NCBI GenBank assembly: GCA_020310875.1
Contig: CM035438.1
Location: 94,988,205 to 95,052,204 of the forward strand
Direction of reading: 5' to 3'
DNA length: 64,000 nucleotides
Source: Ceratopteris richardii
Lineage: Eukaryota; Streptophyta; Polypodiopsida; Polypodiales; Pteridaceae
Both the position numbers and the translations under genes were made by a program. The notes below the pieces were generated by a model. It was not told the origin of the DNA. It saw only the letters and a list, made by a program, of their open reading frames with translations, and searched no databases. Of the stretch, positions 33,346-45,102 are shown piece after piece (the first letter of the stretch is position 1; each line of letters starts with the position of its first letter).

Positions 33346-34299
33346 AAGCATAAATATGATTTTATGTTTTAAAAAAGATTTACTTGTGTTTCCTAATGAT
33401 TGTTTTTAGATATTGAAGAAAAGAGTATCGAAAGAGCATTGATAAAGATTGAAGAAGAGCATCAAGCCGTTACATGATCAAAGAATTGGAGCTGCTTATT
33501 CACAGCTTCACCCACCTGTCCAGATCCAATTTAAAGCTCACATTTGTATTAGACGATTGCATCATGATAGTTGTATAGGGTTCATTGTAGCTCTACATCA
33601 TTTTAGCAAAGTTTTTCACTTAGAAAAGTTTAGCCTTGTGAGTACTATATACCTGTTCTTTACACATTCATTAACCAATTTGATATTTTTCATAATTTGA
33701 ATGTCTACAAAACTTTGCTATTGTAATAATTTAGATTAGTCCATTAACATCTATATGAGAATTTTACATAAATTAAATTTAGATATTTATTATTTCCTAC
33801 ATAAAATAGTTAATTAGTGCTGTTTGCATCTCCTATTACCCTATCCTTCAAGTAAGATTAAACCAACTGTCTTGCTCCAAACACCCTGCGTGTGCCAATC
33901 GGTTTGGCAGATGACTTGGTCCACCCTCCGAGCATCTACACTCCCCGACATTTGTGAATGCGACGTGAACATCGATGTTGCAACTCAGGACTACAATTCA
34001 AATTTTTCTTTTCATATTCATATATACGATTCAACAAGGGTTGCAGTAGCATCAACATCATTGGGACTTATGGCTATTTCATGAAATCTTATAATCTTTT
34101 GGGTGTCGAGAGCTAATCTGTTGATCAGAATGCCTCCACAAAGATTGGGAAGTAGGTGATCCTCATCTTGCCACCCCTCTCATCCTCTCATTGTATTTAG
34201 GATTTGATTAAATGATAATAAATGTATTCAAATTCACATAAGCACTATTTTTGAACCTCTTCTTCGAGCCCCTTTGGTATGGTTTCTTTTAATTTTGAA
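33346..34299 (+). other. Leader or LTR-proximal sequence before the gypsy element
   Basis: No recognised domain. It lies where a 5' LTR and leader for the following gypsy element should be, but I could not match it to sequence after 40340 and found no convincing PBS. Confidence 0.3.
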
Positions 34300-34385
34300 A
34301 ATTTTGGTTAAAGTGCAAAATTTTGGTTAAGTGCAAATTTTTGGTTTCAGTGTAAATTATAGGTTTAACTGCAAATTATTGGTGC
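34300..34385. repeat. Degenerate short tandem repeat
   Basis: About four or five copies of a TTTTGGTTAAGTGCAAA-like unit of 18-22 bp, decaying to the right. It lies just before the gag coding region. Confidence 0.6.
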
Positions 34386-34394
34386 ATTTTCAAA

Positions 34395-35272
34395 CATCAA
34401 AACTGGACTCCAACGGAATTGTAGACTTAGTAGCTCAACATAAAGAAAGGGTAAAGAAAGAAGTTCAAGAAATTGTTAGGATTGTTCAAGCTAAATCAAA
34501 TCAAAATATATGAATGGAAGAATTATTTAAGAACATGATGCAAGAGATGCAGGGTCAGAAAGTTGTTGAAACTCTATTAAAGGACAAAGGAAATTTCACA
34601 AGTGTGAATGTTACGAATTACTTAGATACATTCGAGGAATTAGCCAAGCGTCATGGCTTACTTGAGTCCAAATGGAAAACATATCTAGGAAGACTTGCCA
34701 TTGGGACAGTTAGGGTTGTTATGGATCTACATGATAAACATGAATGGGATGAATTCAAGAAGGATTTACATAAAGAATTTTATCTAGAGGATTATAATCA
34801 ACATAGCAAAGAGGGATTCATAAAATGGACTAGTTCTCCTACACCTAAAATTTCTATTACTCAACTTCATAGTGAGTTCATGAAACGATTCTCTCAATTA
34901 TCGAAAAATGATAGGGTAGCATTAACTCTAGAAATAGTCTTATATTTTCTTAAGATCTTGACCCCAGATATAATGGTAGAGGTTGAATGTAGAATTGAAG
35001 AGCCGGGTAAAAAATATGGACTTATAGATAACTGGGCCATTGTGAAGACAGTGATTGAGGCGGTTGCTCATATGAAGCAACGCCAATCAATTCTTTATGA
35101 TTCGATGCCTCAACCATCTTCCAGTTTTCCTCCTACTCATGCAGGTAGAGATACACATATAGCCTCGAAGGTTCAACCAATTGCATCTAAAGTTCCAACT
35201 GAGTTACAATTTGAAATTTTATTTAACAAGTTGGATAACATGATGCACATGCATGAAAACATGTTTAAATAG
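34395..35272 (+). pseudogene. Gypsy B gag
   Basis: Two adjoining frames: one ending at 34513 with a basic, coiled segment (AQHKERVKKEVQEIVRIVQ), and 34514-35272 with 252 codons. The latter contains a gag core (NVTNYLDTFEELAKRHGL, WDEFKKDLHKEFYLED, ITQLHSEFMKRFSQLS). A single TGA separates the two. C-terminal Pro/Ser-rich residues precede another stop at 35270-35272. Confidence 0.7.
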
Positions 35273-35459
35273 GTAATGACTTTACAAAATGTAGTGTATG
35301 CATTGAATTTACAAGATAAACCCTCTGTCCAAACTCAAGCTACTATCCAAACTCAACCTACTATAAATCCTCAACCTATTTTAACTCCTAATCTGCCAAT
35401 AGTACCTCAACCAATTTCTCAAGTAAGCAACCAAAGGAATTTCAATGAGTAGAGAAATC

Positions 35460-35660
35460 CTAATATTAGGAGATGTATCTGGTGTGATGCCACAGATCAT
35501 CTTACCTATACATGTGAAGCCTTAAAGGAAGCAAAAGAACAATGGCTTATTATTGACATTGACAAGAGGTTGTGCGACTATAGAACACATCTGCCCTTAG
35601 CTGCCAATTGGGGAAAGGGAGGAATGCAGAAGCTCTACGAAATCTTTCTGAATCTAAGAA
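35460..35660 (+). pseudogene. Gypsy B nucleocapsid zinc knuckle
   Basis: RCIWCDATDHLTYTC is CX2CX4HX4C. It is followed by LAANWGKGGMQKLYE, a conserved trailer in this gypsy family as I recall it. It follows the gag frame after a stop and leads into an acidic/basic linker up to 36520 that is open only in pieces. Confidence 0.7.
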
Positions 35661-36519
35661 AGAATCTTCTATTGTCAAATTAGAGTGTGTAGATAATGAC
35701 TCTGAATCCGAGCAAGCTAGAGAAAGAAGGAACTAGTCAATTGAAGCTTGAATTAAGGCGAGGGATGACATTATGCAGAAAACTGCTTGGAACTCACCCA
35801 TCGATCAATTCTCGATATTATATTCGCATAGTGCGAATGTTGAAGAAAAGAGAAAGTGGGATGAAGAGTTACTAGAAAAGAGAAAAGAGAAAGTGGGATG
35901 AAGAGAGAGATATAAATGATACAGGAAGATGAGTTACTAGGAGCAAAATGAGAGATGAACCTAAGCCTAAGAAAGTACAATTTGAAAAAGGCAAAAGTTC
36001 TAGAGCAAATGAACAAAGAAGAAAATAAATTAGGGAGGGAAAATAACCTATGATCAATGAACCAAAACAAACTTCAGAGAAATTAGAGGAAACTCCTAAA
36101 ACAGAAAAACAAATTGAAGAAAAACAAGAAAAGAAACAAAAACGAATACCTAAAGCTATTCTCATATCAAAACTAGAACAAAAGATTGATGCAAAGGAAA
36201 TATTATATGATATCTTGTTGAAAAGCTCTATAACTATGACACTTGAATAAATATTTTCAATTGCAAAAATTGAGTTTGAAGAAATTTTCATTAAATTAAT
36301 AAAAAGAAAGAGATCTCCTCTTTCAAAAGAGGTAGAGATGTAGGATGTTGCCAATGTAACTCATTAATGCATGAGTCTTTTTCTTCTGACTCAGATGATG
36401 AAGAGGAAAATACTTGTAAAGTCAACAAAAACTTTTTAGGTCCAATCATGCTAGATGATGAAAGCAAATAGTCAGAGAGTAACTTTAAGAAATTTTTTTG
36501 GGAAAGAGGCACACCTAAG
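35661..36519 (+). other. Charged linker between gag and protease
   Basis: Glu/Lys-rich coding remnants (for example 36050-36250, with TEKQIEEKQEKKQKRIPK) in more than one frame. No domain recognised. The minus-strand frames at 35771-36354 are low-complexity shadows. Confidence 0.5.
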
Positions 36520-37026
36520 ATGAAAATTAACTTAGGGGATCAAAAGAAATCATATTCTATTTTAGTCCTAATTGATTGTGGGTCTATGATTAATGTGATT
36601 TCAAAAGAGCTGCATGACAAGTTTAAATGGCCAATAGATAAAAATCATGGTTGGATTATGAGAACTGTGGACAATGGATGTGGTTCACTCTTAGGAGAAT
36701 GTGCAAATATACCTCTGATGATAGGTGGAATCTCCAAGACATTTCACTTTTTCATTCAGGATAATTGCTCCTATGAGATTATCTTAGGTCAGCCATTTAT
36801 ATGCAAGGCTAGAATGGAAACCAAAGTTATGGATGATGGCTCTATATATGTGAGAATTAGATCTAAGGATGATTTGCAATCACTCCAAGTTATGATAGTA
36901 GGTCCTAATCACATACGAAATCGAGAACAAATTAGAAAGACTCCTATCTGTTCTCATAAGAAGGTATGCGATGATCATATACCTCTTCGTGAATTCAAAA
37001 TTTATTATGATCAAAATTTTGCTTAG
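36520..37026 (+). pseudogene. Gypsy B aspartic protease
   Basis: A 168-codon frame with a retropepsin fold signature: VLIDCGSMINVISKELHDKF, where the active-site D-S/T-G is D-C-G, then IILGQPFICKARM near the end, equivalent to the ILG-x-PFL block of plant retropepsins. The change to Cys at the second catalytic-triad position is unusual and may cripple it. The mid-domain FFIQDNCSYEIILG fits the flap-to-helix region. Confidence 0.75.
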
Positions 37027-37535
37027 ATTCCACTGTTGAGCGAGACAATCGTGGTTCTTGGATTGATGTCTCACACCTATCCGTAAACACTCTAGAAATT
37101 TTAACACTTTATTTCCCTTCATCTTATTTACAATTTATTCATTATAAAGAAATCCCTAAACAAATTATAAAACATTATGTAAAATTTTACAAAGGAAAAT
37201 GATACATTTTATCTGATGAACATATTGAACCTGTAATTGAAACTTCATCCACATTCTCATTATTTGAAAAACTTCAAAATATTTTACGTGAAAAAGAAAC
37301 TTTCATATTTGTGCTCTTAAATTTGATTGAAGAATATGAACTTATTGCTAAATTTTTTGTGAATTACATTAGTAATGAAGCCAAAGTTCACACAAACCAT
37401 AAAATTGTTGTTAAAAAAATTAAACCTATTGCCCAACCTTTACCAAAAGGATGTGAAGAGAAATTCAATCAAGTCTCAAAAGATCCTTGCTTATGAGAGC
37501 ATACAAATATTGGTCATACATTTACAGATGAAACT

Positions 37536-38414
37536 TTGAAACTAATCAAATTAGGAAATGATGATCAATTTTTGTTACCTGCTGAACGTGACTTATTCCA
37601 AAGAGTGATTAAAAATCATGGAAAGGCTTTCTCATTACATCCCCATGAGATAGGTTGTGCTGATCCACAACTCGTACCTCCAATAATTATCTTTACTATG
37701 CCTCATATCCCATGGAATCTACGTCCTATACCTGTCCCAAAAGCTCATTTACCTGAGCTAATGAGGCTACTCAAGGAAAAGATTCACATGAGGATTCTTG
37801 AGCCATCCTTTTCACCCTACTCAAATAGGTGGTTTACAGCCCCTAAGAAAAATGGAAAATTACGATTTATACAAGATTTACAACCTGTGAATAAAGTTAT
37901 GATTAGGAATGTAGGAACTGGTCCTATAGTAGGAGAATTTGTTGAAGCATTTGTTGGGCATGCTATCTACTCAATGGGAGATTTATATTCTGGCTATAAT
38001 CAATTTCAACTTGCTATTGAAAGTAGGGATATCATGACTATGAAAACTCCTTTAGGCTTAGTCCGCATGTGCCCTTTGCCACAAGGAGCTACTAACTCAA
38101 TAGCACACATGATGAACACCATGAATTCTATTTTACATGATTTTGTTCCTAATGTAACTATGCCATTTATAGATGATATACCTATAAAAGAATGTGAAGA
38201 GAATAGGAAAGATGAAACTCTAGATTCTTTTGGCTGTAGAAAATTTGTTGTAGACCATATCTCTGATTGTGAAAGGATTTTTAAGAGATTTGACGAGGTT
38301 GGTCTTACATTTTCAATTGAGAAGTCTGTTTTTGGTGTTAATGAGGTTCTCATAGTTGGTCATTTATGTGGACATTATGGATGGAGACCATATCCAGCTA
38401 AGGTTGAACCATAA
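37536..38414 (+). pseudogene. Gypsy B reverse transcriptase
   Basis: A 292-codon frame: IPVPKAHLPELMRLLKEKI, then APKKNGKLRFIQDLQPVNKV, then YSMGDLYSGYNQFQLAI (palm motif A, first catalytic Asp), PLPQGATNS, and MPFIDDIPIK (motif C, DD), then the thumb with ERIFKRFDEVGLTFSIEKSVFG. The C-terminus runs into a stop at 38412. The connection domain continues at 38450-38540 in other frames (VRRFLGACVFYS). The upstream 37050-37530 is coding-like but fragmented. Confidence 0.85.
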
Positions 38415-38544
38415 ACAAGATTTCTGAGACATGAAGCAATATTAGTGAAGTGAGACGATTTCTTGGTGCTTGTGTGTTTTATTCAATTTGGATTCCTCAC
38501 TATGCACATGTTGCTAACTATTTATATGCATTGCTAAGGATTAG

Positions 38545-39582
38545 ATGTTTCTATGGATAGAAGAGCACTCAAAAGCTATGAGGAAATTAAAGAAATTACT
38601 TCTTAATGCTCCTAATATTTTAGAACATTTGGATTTTTGTGATCAAAATCCCATTATTTTAACTGTTGATGCGAGTCCCATAGGCATAGGATGGGTTATT
38701 GTTCAGGACGACAAAGAAGGAAAAAGATATGACATTAGATTTGGAGCCAAAATATTACATGACACTCAAAGAAATTATCCTCAAATTAAACGAGAACTCT
38801 GGGGTTTAGTCATCGCATTAAAGACTAATAAAGAATATTTTATAGGATCAAATGTAATTGTAGAGATAGATTATTTACCACTTATAGGAATGATAACAAA
38901 TTGTTCATCACCTCATATTGATATGTTTTTATGGATTTTTTACATCAAATTTATAAATACGGTTTTGATACATATTGCAGGAAAATCTAATTTTGTTGCT
39001 GATATGCTTTCTAGAGCAAGGTATGATGAAGATGAAGAAGCAGAAATAGATACGAATGCAATTAATTATGAATCTCAAGCATATTTGTATGAACAATTTA
39101 ATATTGATGAATATGAAGGAGAGTGGGAAGATATTGGAAGGTATCTTAGTACTTTGATTAGATCACCTACATGGTCTTCAAATAGATTTAAAAATATTAG
39201 AAAAAGAGCTTTCAATTTTTTCTTAAAAGATGGACTAATTTGGAGACATGCAAGGGGAAAAATTAAATTCCCACAAAGAGTACTAGGAACTAGGCAACTT
39301 CAAATGCAAGTCATGAAAAATATGCATGATACTTTATGGGCTAGACATAAGGGATTTGTGGCTACTTATGAGAAGATTAGAGAAAGTTATTGGTGGCCAG
39401 GCATCTATGTTAATGTGAAGGATTATGTGAGTTCTTGTGACATATGTCAAATACATTCATCGGTTAAGCATAGGGATCCATTACACCCTACCTATCCACC
39501 ATGTATACATTATAAATGGGTAGTTGACTTAGTGACCATGCCCAAAGGTATAGATAAAATGAGGTATATAGTTCTTGCATGA
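38545..39582 (+). pseudogene. Gypsy B RNase H and integrase zinc domain
   Basis: A 345-codon frame. RNase H: ILTVDASPIGIGWVIVQ (first Asp), GAKILHDTQRNYPQIKRELWGLVIAL (Glu), VEIDYLPLIG (third acidic), IHIAGKSNFVADMLSR. Then integrase H2C2: ARHKGFVATYEKIRESYWWPG and SSCDICQIH. It ends YIVLA then TGA at 39580, with the core carrying on in a later frame. The RNase H residues appear complete. Confidence 0.85.
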
Positions 39583-40340
39583 GAAGACCTTACAAACCAT
39601 GTAGAAGGCTGAGCCCTATGATCTAAAACCACATTCAATGTATGTAAATTTCTACTTGAAGATATAATTTTGAGATTTGGTTATGTTGAGAAAGTAGTGG
39701 TTGATAGGGGTGAATTAGATGCTCAAGAAGCTAGAGATTTATTTGCTAGGCATGGAATTTGTTTAGCTCTTACCATTGCTTATAACCCTGAGGCTAATGG
39801 GAAAATAGAAAGAGGGCATTCTCAAATTATAAAGGAAATTTCTAAAGCCCGCATTGGCGATCTTAATAATTGGCCAAAATTTCTACCATTTGCATTATGG
39901 GTTGATAGAATGACCTATACTAGAACAACGGGGTATATGCCAGCAGAGTTAATGTACTATCAACAAACCTATTTTTCCTGTTTATATGCAAATACTTACT
40001 TGGTCTACTCTTCCATGGCATGACAATCTGTCTACAGAAGATCCTTTGGCTCTAAGAATTAAACAATTTGAGCAAGGAAATGAAAAGATAGAGGAATCTA
40101 TAGCTAAATTAAAAGAATCTCGAATTAAGAATAAGAAATATTTTGATAAATTGCATAGGTTAAGGCCAAAGCCAATTTAAATTGATGATTGGGTTTTGAT
40201 TTATAATAGCACATTTGATTCTCAGTATGATGCATGTAGGAAGTTAAAACGACATTGGTTTGGACCTTATGTGGTGCTCAATGTTTATGATAATGGAACG
40301 TATACTTTACGAGAATTGATGGAACACCTCTCAAAAACTT
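39583..40340 (+). pseudogene. Gypsy B integrase core and C-terminus
   Basis: 39670-40023: VVDRGELDAQEARDLFARHG (second catalytic Asp), TIAYNPEANGKIERGHSQI (third catalytic Glu) and a C-terminal helix. 39986-40180 and 40190-40330 give the downstream FEQGNEKIEESIAKLKESR and the RHWFGPYVVLNVYDNGTYTLRELMEH block, the GPY/F module of gypsy integrases. Stops at 39580, 40021 and about 40178. Confidence 0.8.
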
Positions 40341-40980
40341 AATTATGAGCAAAAGAATCAAGTTGTTTAAACAAAGGAATGATGAAAATTATGAAGTAAC
40401 GTATGATGAAGAGAATGAATGATTTATGTATGGTTATATTTTACTTAAATGTGGATTTTCTTTTGCAAGATGAAGAAAAATGTATGGTTATGAAACTAAT
40501 TATACTTGTGTGTCTAACTGTTGATGATTTTTTTAGGAGGACTTTGAAGATAATTTTGAGCAAATAAATTAAAATTCTTTTATGGCAAATTAATGATAAG
40601 TTGAAGATGAGATGATTGAAGAAGAAGTTAATTTCACGTTGTATTTCTTTATGCTCTAAAAAAATTATGTTTTTTTATCTATGCATATCACTTGCATTCA
40701 TAACAAATATAAACATAAAATATGGTATGAGGATTATCAAATTATAAAAGAATCTATTTAGCCATAGTAGGACAAGCATGATTTATGTTTATAAGTTTAT
40801 AGATTGAGTGGGGATTCGATATGAACAGAAGAATTTGTAGTTCATTTCAAATAATGGAAGGGTAGAAGCATGTTAATGTGAACACTTTTTAGGAGTATTT
40901 ATCGTTTTTAAGCCCGTCACTTTCTAGCTATTTCAAAAGCTTTTTAAATAGCAAAAAAATAAATTCATAAAATATCAATT
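40341..40980. other. AT-rich sequence after the gypsy element
   Basis: No gene seen. It probably includes untranslated tail and 3' LTR of gypsy B, but no purine tract or LTR end could be fixed. Confidence 0.35.
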
Positions 40981-41009
40981 TGCTAGATGTAAGATCACTA
41001 CTCATGTGG

Positions 41010-41263
41010 CGGCCCGTTGGGTATCATGGCTGGAACATCGATAGTAAATGTCATTATTCCTCACGTACTCCACAAGGTGGTGAGTCTATGGAGTCTACAC
41101 CAGTGGAGCACAGAAGGTCTGCACGACTTTGTGAGTCGCGAGAGAAAGCTACCATCAATGAAGCTATTCCATCAGATGACGAAGGTGAAACGCAATCTCT
41201 AGGAATGAGTATGAGCAGGTATGGGGTCTAGCATCCATGCATGCAACATTTAGGTGCTTGCAT
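41010..41263 (+). pseudogene. Possible copia linker fragment
   Basis: An 83-codon frame at 40980-41231 has EHRRSARLCESREKATINEA and an acidic stretch, similar in style to the Arg/Ser linker between copia integrase and RT. It ends at the TGCAT target site of copia 3, and copia RNase H in the same orientation lies just beyond that insertion. So it may belong to an older copia remnant. Weak. Confidence 0.35.
41259..41263. other. Target site duplication TGCAT (left)
   Basis: TGCAT precedes the left LTR of copia 3 and is repeated at 47737-47741 after the right LTR. Confidence 0.9.
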
Positions 41264-42303
41264 TGATGGAGAGTGTTAATCTCCAAAAGAACAAGCTATT
41301 CTTGATGTTAGACCACCTCTATATCAAGAACAACTTTAAACTCCAACCAATTTTGGACGACAAGTACCAAACTATCAAGAAATTAGCTAACTGTGAAGAA
41401 ACTTGTTTCTCAGAAAATTCTGTTGCACATTAATCAATCATTGACTAATCATTTGTGTAAAGTTTCTCATGAAACTTTGTAGAATGTGTCGCCTAAAGCT
41501 TGCGCACCTTGTCCAATTTAAAATACTTCAAATGCTCGAGTAGATTGTGAGAAATGACTCAAACACTTTACCTATGTCTGAAACTGTCTCTCTGTAATGT
41601 CGACTTTGACACCTGCAACTTCTAAGACATGGTTCTCCCAAACTATAACCTGTTTAATCAAATGCTTTTAGCCATAGATGGCTTACCTCTCAACTTAAAT
41701 TTTGAGTCCTCATTTGTGTAAAACTTTACACTATACACTGAGCACTGTCCATTTCTTTGATCATCGAATCTGTGCCTGTTTCAGAAGACACTCAGAACTT
41801 TCTTATATATGAATGTTCCTATTCAAACTTCTCTCAGCCTGTTTGCAATTAGACTCTCAAACTTTAACCATAGATAGATTAACTATGGATTTAGACATGT
41901 ACAAAAGGATTTCTCAAAAGATTAAACACAGAAGGAGAATCAGAGAAAAGATCGACGTGCAATTCTCTGAAAACTTTTTCTTCTCATAAATCTTCATACA
42001 TCTGATGAATGACATACATAATGTTCATTTCATTCTCTTCTATTCTTCTATTCTTCACATCTATTGTCTTCTCTATCTCTTCTATATCTCTCTTTGACTA
42101 TGAACATGTATCTATATATATATATATATACGAGTCTAAGTCGTCAATTTTTCAAATACATTGAAGTATTTACAATACTAATGTACAAAAGAACTTTGCT
42201 TCTGAATCTCCTTTTTTCCTTGAAACTGATCTTCAATATTTCATTCATCTTTCCACTTCTAGATTTTATGTAATCACTAATTGTTTATTGTTTTGCTCCA
42301 ACA
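41264..42303 (-). repeat. LTR of copia 3 (3' LTR in its orientation)
   Basis: 1040 bp, beginning TGATGGAGAG and ending GCTCCAACA on +. It is almost identical to 46703-47736, with scattered substitutions and small indels (for example an extra AAATG near 41530 and two fewer TA units in the partner's microsatellite). On the minus strand it starts TGTTGGAGC and ends CTCTCCATCA. Confidence 0.95.
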
Positions 42304-42313
42304 GCTCCCCCTC
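42304..42313 (-). other. Polypurine tract of copia 3
   Basis: GAGGGGGAGC on the minus strand directly precedes TGTTGGAGC. Confidence 0.9.
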
Positions 42314-44408
42314 AATCATCAATTGTGATTACCTGCATCTTCTTTATCCCTGCCATATCTTTAAACCTCTGCAACTTTGGTCCATCCAAACTTTTTGTCA
42401 TCATATCTGCAAGTTGATCTTTTGTAGGAGTATGCATGACTTCAATTTCTTTATCAATAACCTTCTCTCTCAAAAAATGATACTGAATTTCAATATGTTT
42501 AGTTCTAGCATGAAACACAGGATTTGCTGCCAAATATAAAGAACTCATATTGTCTCCACAAATGATAGGAGTACTATGAGCAACATCAAAACTCTTCATA
42601 AGTGTCTTTAGCCATATTACTTCCTTTGCAGCTTCCACCATGCCTTTGTATTCTGCTTCTGTAGATGATAGAGCAACCGTATGTTGCTTCTTAGAACACC
42701 ATGAGATTAGCTTATCTCCCACATAACACAAATATCCATGTGTTGATCTTCTATCATCCAAATTACCTGCCCAATCTGCATCACTGTATATTTTGACTCT
42801 TGTATCTGAAGCAAACCCATAGTACAACCCTTCTTTGAGTGTACCCTTGATGTACCTAAGTACTCTTTGTCCTACAATCCAATGTTCCTTTCTAGGACAA
42901 TGCATGAATTGAGATAGAACTCCAACTGCATATGATAAATCAGGCCTTGTTAATGTAGCATAAATCAAGCTACCCACCAAACTCTGATAGAGCTTCATAT
43001 CTTTGAATTCTTCTCCTCCATATCTAGTCAACCTGTGATTTACTTCCATTGGAGTTGGTGCTATCCTGCAATCTTCCATTTTAAATTTGGTTAGTAAATT
43101 TTTCAGATACCTTTCTTGAGTTACATATACTCCATGCTGAGTATATGAAATCTCCATTCCCAAGAAGAATGACAAATTTCCCAAATCACTGATTTTGAAT
43201 TCTTTCTCTATCTGTTTTTTAATCATATGTATGCCTTTGTCATCTGTTCTTGTAAGTATTATGTCATCAACATAAATACAAACATAAATAAATCCATCCT
43301 CACTTGCTTTGACTAACAAGCTACTATCTGCCTTTGATGCTTGAAATCCAAGTTCCTTTAAGAACTTTACAAGCCTATAATTCCATGCCCTTGGGGCCTG
43401 CTTCAATCCATACAAAGCTCTTTTGAGCTTACACACATAATTTGGATACACTTGATCTTTGAAACCATCTCGTTGCTCCATGTAAACTTCATCTGAAATA
43501 TAACCATTCAAAAATGCATTTTTAACATCTAATTGAGATAATTTCCAACCTTTGCAAGCAGCAATTGCTATGAGAGTTCTTATGGTTGTCATCTTTGCAA
43601 CAGGACTATAAGTTTCATCATAGTCCACACCATATGTTTGTGCATATCCCTTCACAACAAGTCTGGCTTTGTACCTAGACACACTTCCATCTGCAAACCT
43701 TTTTGTTTTGTATACCCATTTACATCCAATGATCTTCTGACTATTTGGCTTAGGAACCAAATCCCAAGTCTCATTTTCCATCAATGCATCATATTCCTCT
43801 TGCATAGCTTTTTCCCAATTCTTCTTCCCTTTGGCTTCATCATATGTGGATGGATCCTCATGTGCATTTATCATGTAACCATAATCTTTAGTAGTCAAGA
43901 ATGAAGTATCATAGCAATACCTTGTAGGTTGCCATTTGTGCCTAGATGACCTTCTGACTTCTCCACTTCTTGAAGTTTCTGGTTCATCACATTCTGGATC
44001 AAATCTTGGCATTTCTTCAACTTCAACCTGTACTTCACTATTCTCATCTTCATCAATTATTTGAACTTTTGATTTACCTTTCCTTTGATTCACAATTTCT
44101 TCAACATCTGCATGATTATTAAGTGTACCTGCATACGAAGTACCTTGCTCATCAAATGTAACATCCTTAGACACAAGAAATTGCTTTGTGGATGGATTCC
44201 ACAACGTATAACCCATCTGCTTGTCATCATAACCAATGAATACATACTTTTCTGCTTTAGGTTCCAATTTATGCCTCAATTGAGATGGCACATATGCATA
44301 TGCCAAGCATCCAAATATTTTACAATGATCCAAGGTAGGTCTCTTGCCCCACCAAGCTTCATATGGTGTCATACCCTGCAAGGCTTTACAAGGTAACCTA
44401 TTGACCAA
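42312..44408 (-). pseudogene. Copia 3 integrase C-terminus, RT and RNase H
   Basis: A 698-codon open frame. Residues about 10-90: integrase C-terminal (TPYEAWWGKRP, VFIGYDDKQMGYTLWNP). About 205-450: RT (GCKWVYKTKRFADGSVSRYKARLV, LDVKNAFLNG, ALYGLKQAPRAW and catalytic YVDD near 378). About 540-690: Ty1-type RNase H (DADWAGNLDDRRSTHGYLC, SSTEAEYKG, RTKHIEIQYHFLRE). No lesions in this stretch. In vivo it would be the C-terminal part of one polyprotein, cut off from its N-terminus by the TAA at 44409-44411, which replaces a Tyr codon in the conserved ATYLVNR block. Confidence 0.9.
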
Positions 44409-45048
44409 TTATGTGGCTGTGTTTACAGCCTCAACCCACAAATAATTAGGACAATTTTTCTCCTTCATCATGGATCTAGCAAACTCAACAAGAGTTCTAT
44501 TTCTTCTTTCTGCTACCCCATTTTGTTGAGGAGAGTACCTGCAAGTAACCTCTCTTTTTATACCTGCATTCCACAAGTAATCACTGAACTCATTAGAGAA
44601 ATACTCTCCCCCTCCATTTGACCTTAGTCTCTTCAATTTTTGACCTGTAATTTCTTTCTGCATATGCATGATAGTGTTTTAATGTATTAAACACTTCTGA
44701 CTTGTCTTTGATCACATAAATTCTGATCCACCTGGTAGCATCATCAACATATATGACATAATATCTTGAACCATTTATACTGAAATCTGTTGAAGGACCC
44801 CACACATGTGTATGTACCAATTCAAGTCTTTTTGAATACATAAAACCATGCTTATTGTATGATTTCTTATGAGCCTTACCTAGCTGACATGCTTCACATC
44901 TGTATGTCATGTGTTGACCTGCAACATTAGGCAATCCAAACACTGAACCATTGTTAATCATTTCTTTTATACCTCTTTCAGTAAAGTGTCCAAGTCTTTT
45001 ATGCCAAAGATCCAATTCAGACACCTTTTGCTCTCCATATGTAAACAT
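44409..45048 (-). pseudogene. Copia 3 integrase zinc finger and core
   Basis: 45048-44593: SELDLWHKRLGHFTERGIKEM and YRCEACQLGKAHK (HHCC), then ELVHTHVWGP, where the first catalytic residue of the usual HxDVWGP is His rather than Asp. 44669-44409: LKRLRSNGGGEYFSNEF, where the second catalytic Asp (usually RSDxGGEY) is Asn, then PQQNGVAERRNRTL with the Glu kept. A one-base shift near 44650 joins the parts. With two of three acidic residues changed the integrase should be inactive even if frames were continuous. Confidence 0.85.
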
Positions 45049-45102
45049 AGCATGTCCAACATTACCTTGTATCTTTAATGTAAAGAGCCTTCCTTCCTTC
45101 TT

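Larger units (their letters stand above)
34331..40340 (+). mobile_element. Gypsy element B, gag to integrase
   Basis: One + strand element with gag, CCHC knuckle, protease, RT, RNase H and integrase in the Ty3/gypsy order. RT reads PLPQGATNS where most gypsy elements have the PFGLTNAP block, and the active site is MPFIDDIPIK rather than FIDDIL(V/I)Y. It is thus a distinct gypsy branch from the chromovirus at the left. LTRs were not found. Frames are open for long stretches but stops and shifts separate them. Confidence 0.8.

Noticed and set aside
43638-44396. Plus-strand frames opposite copia 3 RT
   Set aside because: Antisense shadows of the 698-codon minus-strand frame.
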